Shown here piece by piece: positions 33,329 to 42,884 of a DNA stretch of 64,000 nt. The notes under the pieces are model-generated. The model worked only from the letters and a program-made list of their open reading frames with translations, had not been told where the DNA came from and did not search any database. The stretch is from Conus ventricosus (Eukaryota > Mollusca > Gastropoda > Neogastropoda > Conidae). Location of the stretch: contig CM031601.1 in NCBI GenBank assembly GCA_018398815.1, forward strand, positions 32,338,189 through 32,402,188, written 5' to 3'. Every line of letters starts with the position of its first letter. The first letter of the stretch is position 1. Position numbers and translations under genes: made by a program.

Positions 33329-33435
33329 AGAGAACAGGAAAACACCGATTCTGGCTCACCCGGTCTCACCCGGGCTTGCCCGGGCTCACCCGGTCTCAAC
33401 CGGGCGACTCCAGAATCGGTGTTTTCCTGTTCTCT
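33329..33435. repeat. Perfect 26-bp inverted repeat with 55-bp loop
   Basis: The left arm (33329-33354) starts AGAGAACAGGAAAACACCG and the right arm (33410-33435) is its exact reverse complement. The loop is GC-rich and has four CTCACCCGG/CTCAACCGG-like repeats plus two CCCGGG sites. The right arm ends 3 bp before the stop codon of the Polinton ATPase. It could be a palindromic MITE, a remnant of Polinton terminal sequence, or a 3'-end hairpin. Confidence 0.92.
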
Positions 33436-33438
33436 ACC

Positions 33439-34050
33439 CTACAAACAGACATACTGTGTAGGGTTATCCGTTTTTAATACTAATTTACTAAACTTTTCAG
33501 ATTTTAGTTTTTGTTTAATCCTATGTTTTTCCTGATCATTTTCAATAACATCATTTTCGCGCAAACATTCATCAAATGAGTCTCTGTCTTTCATGTGAAA
33601 TAAAACTACAGTCTTTAACTGTTCTCTAAAGTCTTTAAAACCGAGTTATATTTTTGACATAAAATCCACACACTTATCCCAGCATGTCTTCCACTGAAAG
33701 CTAGTTTTGACAAAGTGTTTCTCTTTTTAACTATATCTTTTTCTGCTGAACAGTCATCTATAATAAAGAGTGTCTGCGTTCCTTCAAACACTTTATAAAA
33801 GCATTCTAAACACTCACTCAGTTTAGTGCTAGGATCAACTAAATATACGTCATCATCTGTCCATATAAACCTTCTGTCATAATATGCTTTGTTCCATTTA
33901 AGTGTTGGACAGAAAATCACAATGTGATCAAAATTATAGCGATAAACTGTTTGTAATAGGTCTAGGACAAATATTGTTTTTTCCACAACCAGTTTGCCCA
34001 CAAATTAATGAGCAATGAGGAGTTTTTGTCATAAAGTTTAACTGCTCCAT
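33439..34050 (-). pseudogene. Polinton FtsK/HerA-type packaging ATPase
   Basis: The ATG at 34050 starts MEQLNFMTKTPHCSLI and the stop codon is at 33439. A Walker A motif of the form GQTGCGK lies at about residue 20. Walker B is LFIIDDCSAEK (about 33760). A sensor-like GRHAGISVWILCQKY follows. The protein would drive genome packaging into the capsid. The frame changes once directly after Walker A (A-run near 33975) and again near 33630, after which the frame stays open to the stop. The total of about 203 codons is close to the usual Polinton ATPase length. It is the last gene on the left. Confidence 0.85.
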
Positions 34051-34066
34051 AGTTTTATAACAGAAT

Positions 34067-34924
34067 TTAATCTAATCCAGTTATTATTTTTATCATACTC
34101 TCCGTCAAAACTTGTTCAGTATAATAAAACCCTATGAGGCCTAAATGTGTAAGATTAATCCAATTCAGTTCTGTAAGATTGTTTCTATTTAAGTCAACAT
34201 TGATTTTGTTGCTTGTTGTTATGATCTTAATATCCTCACCATTGTGAAGAACGACGATGGTAACGTTAAGACGTTTAACGTCTAAGTTTTGCCAGCTAAT
34301 ATTAATTCCTTTTATAAGGACGTCACTAACGCCCACAACCCCATCCCTCTCCACATCTTTAAAGACAGAAATTTCAAATATCATTGTGAACGTGTCTCCT
34401 AATTTTCTGCTTGGAAAGAACTGTAATTTTGTAGAAGCTTTTTTTAAAACCGTTTCTTTTCTGTGGAGGATGTACTGTTTTTTCCCATACGGTGTTATTT
34501 CAATTTCTTTCCGGCTATTGTCGTCTGGCATAAGACTTACATGTAAAGGGCCAGAGTTGAATGCTTTTCTGAAACTTTTTTGACGGCTAAAAAATGTAAA
34601 TGGGCTTATGAATTCAAATTTTATTTCCCATTCTAAATATGGTTCTAAGTGCCATTTGAGGTCAGGTTTTCGAACTATTTTATATTTATACTGACCAACA
34701 TTATTTGCTTCTAGATTGCGCAGTTGTTCTAGTTTAGGAAACTTTTTGCTGTCGCTAACCTCTTTACGTTTATAATCACCATCTTTAGTGTACTCAAAAC
34801 CATACAAAGCGCCTATCTCACCATTCTGTTCAAAGTCCGCAACGTCTGCAAGGTCTTTTAATTCTAAAGTTATACACCTCACAGGCGCTAATGTAACTCC
34901 TGGTTCTTCTGGCCCACGCGACAT
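34067..34924 (-). CDS. Polinton protein of unknown function (285 aa)
   Basis: An intact minus-strand frame (MSRGPEEPGVTLAPVRCITL) lies 16 bp upstream of the ATPase and 15 bp downstream of the next gene, consistent with co-transcription. Predicted content is beta-rich with alternating hydrophobics and no transmembrane segment or signal peptide. I recognise no catalytic motif. By position between ATPase and a capsid-type gene it is likely a virion or assembly protein, which is inference. It is one of the few unbroken frames in the element. Confidence 0.7.
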   Translation of the reverse strand: MSRGPEEPGVTLAPVRCITLELKDLADVADFEQNGEIGALYGFEYTKDGDYKRKEVSDSKKFPKLEQLRNLEANNVGQYKYKIVRKPDLKWHLEPYLEWEIKFEFISPFTFFSRQKSFRKAFNSGPLHVSLMPDDNSRKEIEITPYGKKQYILHRKETVLKKASTKLQFFPSRKLGDTFTMIFEISVFKDVERDGVVGVSDVLIKGINISWQNLDVKRLNVTIVVLHNGEDIKIITTSNKINVDLNRNNLTELNWINLTHLGLIGFYYTEQVLTESMIKIITGLD

Positions 34925-34939
34925 TTTTAGTACAGCTTA

Positions 34940-35629
34940 TTATTTTATTTCCAAAACAATGTGCAGGTTATCACATTTCACGATTTTACCTGTTTTGTCT
35001 GCAATTTTTATATTAAATGATCCGACCCTTCCACAAACTAATCTTTTAAACTGTAAATTAGGGAATTGTATAATTTCATAATCGCAATATGCAGCTTTCC
35101 CTGACGGAAGAGCTCTTAAAACAGTTGAGGGCCTTCCATCATATAAGTTTTCATCAGTGCTCAGCTCATCCAAATGAACATAGAGTAATGAATGTAATGC
35201 AAGATCGAGCGGATTTTCCCCCTCATAAGTAGTTTTGCGTGGTGTAACTCTAAATCTATGATTGCCAGCCGCAAAGCCTAACATTTTAGCTAGCTCTTCA
35301 TCAAAATAGTAACCTGCTTCTTCTTCAGGCTTGAATGTTAACATTGTTTTTAGATTTGCATTGTTAAGTTTGAGAGTAATGTCGAAGTTACTCATTGCTT
35401 CTTTTAGTGAGCAAAACCCGTAATAACCATCAGGTATTGTTAACTGGCTAACTTTGGCCCCTGATTTGTCAACTTTTAGAATCGTATTATTATTCAGGGA
35501 TTCAGTTATATTAAACCATACAACTTTGTAAAAAATTTCATGAAGTGCAACCATTTTGGCTCCGCAATCGTTATCAATAGCATGTTCTAAAAACGAAGGA
35601 CGGTCTTGAGTTGTTATTGTTACAAACAT
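34940..35629 (-). CDS. Candidate minor capsid (penton-like) protein, 229 aa
   Basis: An intact frame from ATG 35629 (MFVTITTQDRPSFLEHAIDN). The N-terminal VALHEIFYKVVWFNI and C-terminal LHSLLYVHLDELSTDENL and PSTVLRALP segments resemble a protein family that recurs next to capsid genes in animal Polintons, as I recall it. The pattern is beta-rich, which would suit a single jelly roll. The function as minor capsid is inference. It diverges from the next gene with only 18 bp between the two start codons, so the two share a very short bidirectional promoter region. Confidence 0.6.
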   Translation of the reverse strand: MFVTITTQDRPSFLEHAIDNDCGAKMVALHEIFYKVVWFNITESLNNNTILKVDKSGAKVSQLTIPDGYYGFCSLKEAMSNFDITLKLNNANLKTMLTFKPEEEAGYYFDEELAKMLGFAAGNHRFRVTPRKTTYEGENPLDLALHSLLYVHLDELSTDENLYDGRPSTVLRALPSGKAAYCDYEIIQFPNLQFKRLVCGRVGSFNIKIADKTGKIVKCDNLHIVLEIK

Positions 35630-35647
35630 TTTTTAAACGAAATAAAA

Positions 35648-36768
35648 ATGAGTGCATTCAAATATACTGATGCAAAATATTCTGTTGGGCCGCACTACAA
35701 TCTTAAAAATATAACAACTGACACCCTTGACATTTCTGTGACCCAGACTGACACTTTTCATAAAAAGGTGAGTACTCCATTGGACAAATATCTTAACCCC
35801 CCTATTAAAAAAGACTACATCGCAAAAGTGTGGTTCAGTCATCCAATGCAGTTTTATCAGAACCAGTTAAACTTTGCTGTGTTTTGTGCAACAACTGGGT
35901 GTGGAGTATCGTATGCTAATCATTTAAATCATCCTGATCCTTTGGTGAGGTCAGTATATAGATTTCATTTCTATTACACCTTCAGACGTATTTTGACTGA
36001 ACTGCAAGCACCATTACCAAATGACAAACCGTTTAATCCATTTAGCAACAGAATAGACATGAAGGCTTTTGAAAGGATCTGTAACGAATTCAATATTAAT
36101 GTTAAGGAAGACTTTAGACAAAAGTTGGATCTTAATCATGGCTTAGGCACCCCTTATTTTTGGGGCGTGCACAGAAAGTATAACTATGCTTGGAATCCTC
36201 CTTACACATCTTTCTCTTCAGGCACAGCTGTTCACCATAGAGCATAGAGCATAAAACAGCATGGACAACATTTATCTTAGACATATCTGAGGGCTTAACT
36301 AAAGCGGGAATAGAACGAATAAACGACTCTATTCGTACTTACGTTTGGTGTTTGCTAGGTTCGCAAGCACAGACAAGGTCGAGCATAACTGATCCTTCTA
36401 CTGGTTTTGACGCACAAAAACAATACTTAGCAAATTTAGAGGACGCCATTAATTCTACAGTTGATTTACCTTCAAGTATTAAAAGGTACCAACATGTTTT
36501 GCAATTCGCAAGATCGAAAGTAGACTTTGCTGTTGGCACTGGTTTATACATGCTACCTTCTGACCTCAGACTCCAGGTAGGAACAATAATGAACTACAAC
36601 AATGAAATTCTTGTTGCAGGAAATGAACAGAAGGTTGGACAAAACGACATAAATTCTGAGCCAGTAATATTGCAAGCAGTAAACAAACAAGTCGACCCCC
36701 CAAGAATAAGTCATCCAATCCCTGTGGTCCAAAGCCCGAAGGCCGTTGAAGAAGTCAAAAAAAAATAA
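35648..36768 (+). pseudogene. Polinton virion-associated gene, frameshifted
   Basis: The first part (35648-36247, start MSAFKYTDAKYSVG) includes KVWFSHPMQFYQNQLNFAVF and RSVYRFHFYYTFRRILTEL. A second frame with no stops resumes at about 36251 and includes LTKAGIERINDSIRTYVWCL and SSIKRYQHVLQFARSKVDFA, ending at 36768. I treat the two as one gene of about 370 codons because the spacing is continuous. A 7-bp tandem duplication (ATAGAGC twice) sits at the break. I do not know its function. Abundance of aromatic residues and the neighbourhood suggest a structural protein. The second half could be a separate gene starting at a non-ATG codon. Confidence 0.6.
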
Positions 36769-36820
36769 TGACCATGAATATGAAAAAACAGCGCTTGTTT
36801 TTGGATTAACTTGCCTAGGA

Positions 36821-38010
36821 TTACTTGGTCTTTATTTTACTAAAAATTAACCCGACTATTAAGAGAACTAATGTCCATAAGTGCTCAGCCATAAAGCCAA
36901 CTACTTTGCCTGCAGTAGACAAAAGCCAGCTAACAACACCCCCTAATATACCTGGTAAAGCATCCCCGGCTTTACTGGCTAATTTTTTTAATAAACCCGC
37001 AAGATGATCAAGCTGTTTTTTTACCCATGATTTATCAGGCGGCGATGGAGGCGATGGCGGTGGAGGCACTGACCCAGCACCACCGCTGCCTGTAATAGCC
37101 ATCACCAGTGTACTTATTGCAAATCCTAAGGCCGTTATAACGCTTACTAATGTGACTCCTTGCTCTCTAAACAGTGTTCTTATTCTTTCTGCTAGTATTG
37201 TGTCTTCATATAAAATTCTTTGGATAGTTTCTCTTATTCTGCTCACTTGAGTTTGCAATTGTTCTCGGTTAGTAGACAACACTTCTAGTCTTGCTGATCT
37301 CTCTTGCTCAAGATCTTTTAGTCTTTGAGTTATTCTTTCTTTAATATCATGCCCTAAGTTGGCGTCATCAGCCTCAACGAGTTTTTCTTTTTCTCTTTTT
37401 ATATGCTCATCTAGTTCACCTAGTTTTGCTAAATTGTTTGTTAATTCGCCTCTGATGTTTCTCAAAGCATGATCAAGGGCCGCTATTTCCCGCATAGGCA
37501 ATGGGGAATCATTAATTGTTTTTAATGCTGTTTCTTCTGAAAAACTGGTTTCTGCTTCTATTAATTCACCCGTTGTTTGACTTAAATCTTTAAGTTCCAT
37601 GTTTTGTATTTGGTTAGCTGTTGGAAGTTCTTGCAGTGTGTTTTGAAGTTTAGCAACTGCATCCCTATCTAATTTTGGTTTAGCAATGCCAAGGCGATTT
37701 TGTACGCTCGCAGGGAGTCTTTGTCTAATTGAACCCACGGCTAAAAACTTTAATGGGTCTCGTTTAGTTGTAAGCTGAACGCGTTGTCCTTGGTCGTTTC
37801 TTACAAACAAATGGCCATCATCTTTTACTTCAAAATCATTAGGGTCTATAAATTCGGGGGTTTTAAGCCTAAACTTTTGTAAAATGCTCCGACAGTACTT
37901 CCTGTTAATTCACGCCGCAATGAGGCCGCTGAGCGATGCTGTGTCATTTCACTCATGTCGTCTCCAGGATCAAAAACATCATAATCTTCTTCACCTTCAA
38001 TGCCTGCCAT
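36821..38010 (-). pseudogene. Polinton coiled-coil protein with C-terminal membrane segments
   Basis: The start ATG is at 38010 (MAGIEGEEDYDVFDPGDDMS). The frame changes by one near 37880 and continues open to 36821. Middle residues form a strong coiled coil (KREKEKLVEADDANLGHDIK, then RITQRLKDLEQERSARLEVL). A hydrophobic segment VSVITALGFAISTLVMAI, a Pro-rich linker PPPPSPPSPPD, and a second membrane segment HLWTLVLLIVGLIF with a basic tail follow. The layout resembles a membrane-anchored or cell-lysis/entry component, but no family can be named. Its start faces the major capsid start 41 bp away, another divergent pair. Confidence 0.65.
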
Positions 38011-38050
38011 GTTTCTTTAATAATAAACTTTTTATTTTGTTTTATAAAAA

Positions 38051-39319
38051 ATGTCACAAACATATGGCTCGATTCTTGACCCGCATAGAAGACTGAAAGA
38101 ACCCTTTGGCGTGAAGGGAAATAAGCGGAATATTACTGTTCCAAATAATCCATCTACTATTGATGCGGATCAAATTCTTACTGTCAAATTTCCAGACCTA
38201 GGAGCGGATGAAGTGATTGTGCCAGGCTCTGCGCGTCTTACTTTCAAAATAGAAGTCGAATCAGCAACAGACCCAAACAGGACAGTTGTCCAGAATTTGG
38301 GACGGGCAATCGTTAAGAAAATTTCTATAAAACTTGAGGGGCAAGAAATATTTTCTTTACACAATGCAGACATATTTTTAACCTATTCTGATCTATGGCT
38401 AACTGGGAATGAAAGGGCTAACTTTGCGTTTCAAGGAATCGAAAATGAAGAAGCACTAAAACATAGAATAGGCGCCGCAGATGTTAAAGACGGCAAAAAG
38501 TATGTAGCTGTAAATTTTGCGTATGGAAATCGCTTTTCTATTCCCTTAGATTTTGAGTTGTTAAGTGCGCATGCGCCGTACTATCAAGGAGCATTAAAAG
38601 ACAGATTGTCATATGAACTAACTTTTAATGAATACAAACGGGTTATCAAATCATTAGACACCGAAGCAAAGTACAGCATTTCTGACATCTCGTTAGAGTT
38701 TGACGTTGTTAGCAACCCTAATTTAGCAAGGCTGATTGAGCAACAATATCAGTCAAAATTAGCAATATATTACGAAAGAGTGATTCATCATACAACATCT
38801 CCCAGAAGCAGGGCAGACACTATATGGAATTTTAGTTTTAGTGCTGCGGCAAGATCGCTTAAAGGTATTTTATTGCTGTGTGAAGATGAAGAACCATTCA
38901 AAAGAGGAAGTGAAAAGTTTATTAATCCTAAAATAACGAAAGTACAATGTTCGATTGAGGGTAGTCCTAACCAAATCTACGCTAGCGGGCTTAGACCTTA
39001 TCAGCATTTTGACGAAATAAGAAAATTGTTTGGAGGCGGGAGGGGTAGAAATCCAACAGTAGACCTTGTGTCTAAAGATCTACACCTTCACAGTGTAAGA
39101 CTTGATGATTATTTAACAACGAAATACGGTTTATGGATTGACCTAAGATCGACAGAGGATAATCAGTTGCATGGAAGTGGGAGAACGGTTAAAGACGTAA
39201 TAAACATTCAAATTGATAAAGAAAAAGATGGCGATAAACCCCTTAATGCACATTTGTTTTTAATATATGATGCGCAGCTGAATATTCAAGATAACAGATT
39301 AAAAGATATACAATACTAA
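38051..39319 (+). CDS. Candidate major capsid protein (double jelly roll), 422 aa
   Basis: An intact frame from ATG 38051 (MSQTYGSILDPHRRLKEPFG). It is rich in beta-strand-like stretches. The region GSARLTFKIEVES and KISIKLEGQEIFSLHNADIF fits the first jelly roll, and YGNRFSIPLDFELLSAHAPY lies between the two barrels. The C-terminus, NAHLFLIYDAQLNI, closely resembles the ending I know from Polinton-type capsid proteins of cnidarians and molluscs. Length is slightly below the 450-650 residues typical of such capsid proteins. It would build the icosahedral shell. It is the longest unbroken gene of the element. Confidence 0.78.
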   Translation: MSQTYGSILDPHRRLKEPFGVKGNKRNITVPNNPSTIDADQILTVKFPDLGADEVIVPGSARLTFKIEVESATDPNRTVVQNLGRAIVKKISIKLEGQEIFSLHNADIFLTYSDLWLTGNERANFAFQGIENEEALKHRIGAADVKDGKKYVAVNFAYGNRFSIPLDFELLSAHAPYYQGALKDRLSYELTFNEYKRVIKSLDTEAKYSISDISLEFDVVSNPNLARLIEQQYQSKLAIYYERVIHHTTSPRSRADTIWNFSFSAAARSLKGILLLCEDEEPFKRGSEKFINPKITKVQCSIEGSPNQIYASGLRPYQHFDEIRKLFGGGRGRNPTVDLVSKDLHLHSVRLDDYLTTKYGLWIDLRSTEDNQLHGSGRTVKDVINIQIDKEKDGDKPLNAHLFLIYDAQLNIQDNRLKDIQY

Positions 39320-39343
39320 ATTATTTTTATTTTTAAAAAAAGC

Positions 39344-39970
39344 ATGTCTGTTCAGGTTTATCCAAATGTGCCTACGGAGTTGCCAAGAGAAGGGATAGTA
39401 GAAAGCCCTAGCATAAAAACCTTCAGATTAACAAACATTACACAAATGCAGCAAGTACTAGAGCAAGACCTTTCAAAATACAGCAAAACCAAACGAAGGT
39501 ATTCTGCTGCCTTTAATGCTGTTACATATGTTAATACTGGAGCATCGACTTTGAGTGCACTATCGGCAGGGACAAGTGTAGGTCTCTTAGCAACAGGTTT
39601 TGGTGCACCGTTAGCTATACCTCTAGGCGGGGCGTCTTTAGCTCTTGGCGTGTGTTCATTAGCTGTAGGTGCTGCTAGCAAAAAAATAAAAACTAAACTC
39701 CAAAAGCACACAGCTATGGTTCAACTAATAACAGCTAAACTTAGTTCCTTCAAGCTGATAATAAATAAAGCGCTAGCTGACTCAAACATCACGGATGAAG
39801 AATTTAGTCGTTTACAGGCCGATTTTGATGACTACAAAAGACAAAAGTTTGATCTTCAAAAAAAGGCGAGGACAAGTTTTTCTCAACAGCCAGACCCCGA
39901 GCAGATAAAAAAGGAATGTTTAAAAAAAGTAAACGAGACATTAAACTCTGTTCTAAACAGCTCACATTAA
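39344..39970 (+). CDS. Polinton membrane protein with Gly/Ala-rich hydrophobic core, 208 aa
   Basis: An intact frame starting MSVQVYPNVPTELPREGIVE, 24 bp after the capsid gene and on the same strand. Residues 58-115 form two closely spaced hydrophobic, Gly/Ala-rich segments (SALSAGTSVGLLATGFGAPL, then IPLGGASLALGVCSLAVGAA). A charged helical C-terminus (DSNITDEEFSRLQADFDDYK) follows. No signal peptide precedes them. The helical hairpin is suggestive of a membrane-active virion protein, a role that remains unproven. The 3' end overlaps a small basic frame. Confidence 0.65.
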   Translation: MSVQVYPNVPTELPREGIVESPSIKTFRLTNITQMQQVLEQDLSKYSKTKRRYSAAFNAVTYVNTGASTLSALSAGTSVGLLATGFGAPLAIPLGGASLALGVCSLAVGAASKKIKTKLQKHTAMVQLITAKLSSFKLIINKALADSNITDEEFSRLQADFDDYKRQKFDLQKKARTSFSQQPDPEQIKKECLKKVNETLNSVLNSSH

Positions 39971-40044
39971 CAACACCAAAAGGTGTTTATACTTTAGTTT
40001 ATGAGTCCAAGCGTAAAAAGACCGTCGATATTGATTCTGATTAA
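39916..40044 (+). CDS. Candidate small basic protein overlapping the membrane-protein gene, 42 aa
   Basis: In a different frame from the preceding gene, ATG 39916 opens a 42-codon frame (MFKKSKRDIKLCSKQLTL...) ending with an acidic DIDSD tail. About a quarter of the residues are Lys or Arg. A short DNA-binding core protein in this position would be reminiscent of adenovirus-type condensing proteins. Size and overlap make it possible that it is a chance frame. Confidence 0.3.
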   Translation: MFKKSKRDIKLCSKQLTLTTPKGVYTLVYESKRKKTVDIDSD

Positions 40045-40113
40045 GACGACTTTGGGAGTCGTTGTATTTTTTTAAATTTAAATAAATATTTTGAGTTAGA
40101 AAAGAAACTCAAC

Positions 40114-42395
40114 ATGGCTAAGATATATGAAGGACCGGACGAATTGTTTGAAGGAATGTTTAAGGAAGAGCGTTTGTCAAGAGCACTAAATGATATTGAT
40201 CTAGAAGTCATTGATCCAACAAACGTACAGGCAAGTGTTGTTCATGCTATTTCTCAAGTTCCAGGTAAACTAACAATAGACCCGCCAGTTAAAGTAATGT
40301 TAGCTGTTTTAATCGATTATATAACAATAAATGAAGAAAATCTAGAAGTCTGGGTCTCAACTAAACAACAGGTTATTCTTTCTCGTAATGACTTAACACC
40401 TGGTTGGGCAGACGAACTGCTTACACAGTTTGATGTGGCCGCTGAAGAAGCCAAAATGAGAGGCTCTGGTTGGTCAGAGGGCGAAGTCCTAGAGATCAGA
40501 TTAAAACAGGCTAAGTATGAGCCTATTGTAGGCAAATCTTACATTCCACTACCTCCAGCATTAGTCGCAAAAAAAGCAGTTTTAAACATAAAGAATTATT
40601 CAGACAACAAATGTTTTATGTGGTGTGTTCTCGCAAGGTTGCATCACGTTGCTAAAAACGCAGAGAGAGTATCTAACTATGAACCTTACATCAATGATCT
40701 TAACTTTAGTGGAATATCCTTTCCTGTTAGCGTGGATTCCATTGATCAGTTTGAAGAACAAAACAAACCAATAACTGTTAATGTATACACATGGGATGAA
40801 GAAACAAATCTACTACCCATTAAAGTGTCCAAGAACAGCCCAACAATAGGTGATCCAGACAAAAATCATGTTGACTTACTACTGATGTTTTCACCGCTAC
40901 CGCATTACACATTGATACGCACAATGAGTAGATTATTGGCTCATACTTCAAAAATTGGGCATAAACAAGAATTCTGTAGAAAATGTTTAACAAGAATGCC
41001 ATCCGTTCCAGCCGCGCTTGAACATAAAAAACATTGTAGTAGCCCAGTTGACTGTAATACAGAACTAATTACGCCCCCAGAAGGCAGTAAAGTTAGTTTT
41101 AAGAACTGGAAACGGCTGCAAAATTCTCCATACGTAGTTTACGCAGACTTCGAGTCGCTTATTGTTCCTTATGAAGGGCCAGCGCCACAAAAACTTCGAA
41201 AAACAGTCTTAATGAGTAATCATCAGATTTGTTCATTTGCCTTCATTATTGTCAGGTCGGATGGCGCTCATTCAACACCAGAATTATACAGAGGACCAAA
41301 TGCGGCTAGAAGATTTTTTACAGCGCATGCAGCAAGTGCGTAATGATTGTTCTAATAATCTAAACTTATCTGAAATCATAATGACGCCTAAAGACCAAGA
41401 ACAGTATGACTCAGCCACACATTGTTGGATTTGTGGTTTAGAACTCAGTGAGGAAACCAATCCGACAGTAAGAGACCATGATCACATTAGTGGAAAGTTC
41501 AGAGGAGCAGCGCACAGTAAATGCAATCTTCAACTAAAGTTTGAACCAAAGACATGGAAGCTGCCTATATTCTTTCATAACTTGCGAGGTTACGACTCTC
41601 ACCTTATATTGCAAGCAGTAACCAACGCCTTCAGGGTAGCATGCATTGCACAGTCATCAGAAAAGTACATGTGTTTCACTTTAAATAACATGTCTTTTTA
41701 TGACTCTATGCAGCACATGATGGGATCATTAGAGTCACTAGCTATGTCCTTAAAGTCCTGCCCAATAACGGAAGAATATTTTGACCCGACTCTCGTTAGA
41801 AAGGGCGTTTATCCTTATGAGTACATGAACAGTTGGGAAAGGTTTGACGAAGATACACTTCCGCCTAAAGGCGCGTTCTTTTCTAGTCTTAGAGGAAAGG
41901 ACATCAGTGATTCAGATTACCAGCATGCTCAAGATGCGTGGCAGAAGTTAGAGTGTAAAACAATGGGAGACTATCATGACTCCTACTTGATGGCTGATGT
42001 ATGTTTGTTGGCGGACGTCTTTGAAAATTACAGAAAGACCTGCATGAAACATTACAGTTTGGATCCTGCGCATTATATTTCTGCACCCGGGATGAGTTGG
42101 GATGCTTTCTTAAAGTTTACTGGAGTACAGATTGATTTATTGTCAGATTTGCCAATGATTCAGATGATTGAAAACGGATTGCGTGGAGGAATTAGTATGG
42201 CGTCGCATCATTACTGTAAAGCAAACAACAAATACTTGGACGACTATGATCCGAGTAAAAGGTCTAACTATCTCATGTATTTAGATGCAAACAATCTGTA
42301 TGGATGGGCAATGGCGCAATCACTTCCATTACGTAACTTTAAAATGTACACAGAAGACAATCCGAAAAATATTCAAAAGGCATTAAAGTGGTTGG
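40114..42395 (+). pseudogene. Protein-primed family B DNA polymerase, truncated in the palm
   Basis: ATG 40114 (MAKIYEGPDELFEGMFKEER) opens 409 codons. They include a conserved N-terminal module (KAVLNIKNYSDNKCFMWCVL), a zinc-ribbon-like CRKCL..H..HC (about 40975-41035) and exonuclease motif I, YVVYADFESL. After a frame change near 41305 a second frame carries an HNH/endonuclease VII-like zinc insert (CWICGLELS, then VRDHDHISGKFRGAAHSKCN). Exonuclease II follows as FHNLRGYDSHLI, then the exonuclease III region YLMADVCLLADVFENY. Polymerase motif A is YLDANNLYGWAM. Homology ends near 42395, before motifs B and C (YxDTDS). The product would lack polymerase activity even if the frame were continuous. 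This is the replicase gene at the replication end of Polintons. Confidence 0.9.
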
Positions 42396-42852
42396 GTAAA
42401 GTGGTTGACATGATGTTACATGCAGCATTTTGAGTGTCATAGACAATAAACAGCATTTGGAACCTCGTCATCTCTATATCTCCACTCTCGGAACTGTGGA
42501 CGTACCAGCGAAGGCGTCACGAGATTAAAAATGACCGACTGGAAATGTGCTGAAGATGACTGATCGATCCATGCAGTCGAACGTAGAGAAAAGGCGTTCC
42601 CACTGAACGCAGCTCCACAAGCTATCCCTCGGGTGATCTGGGTGCTCTCTCCCCCCATCACAGTCCCTCGTCCTCACAGCTTCAAGCTGACGTCAGGTGG
42701 TGGTGGTGCTGCTAGGTTCACGGCTGTGAAGCTACGGTGAGAAGTCTGTCGTCGTTGTTAAAGTTTCCTGCTGTATTTCCGAGGTACGATTCCATTTCTC
42801 TGTGTCAGTGTTCTGTTGTGTGGTTCAGTTAAGTTGAAGGAGTGTCCGAGTG

Positions 42853-42884
<32 letters not shown>

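Larger units (their letters stand above)
33436..42395. mobile_element. Polinton/Maverick (adintovirus-like) fragment
   Basis: Nine kilobases of tightly packed genes on both strands: ATPase, two virion-type proteins, a capsid-associated gene, a coiled-coil membrane protein, the major capsid candidate, a small membrane protein and family B DNA polymerase. Intergenic gaps are tens of bases, unlike anything else in the window. The packaging ATPase, double-jelly-roll capsid and protein-primed polymerase together define this group of virus-like DNA transposons. No retrovirus-type integrase, no adenain-type protease and no terminal inverted repeats are visible. The polymerase is cut off after its first palm motif, so both ends are lost. 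Several 1-nt frame changes break the genes. Confidence 0.88.

Noticed and set aside
33436..42395. Integrated nucleocytoplasmic large DNA virus or adenovirus
   Set aside because: Gene size, the protein-primed type of polymerase, and the ATPase and capsid set fit a Polinton/adintovirus better. No genes specific to larger viruses are present.
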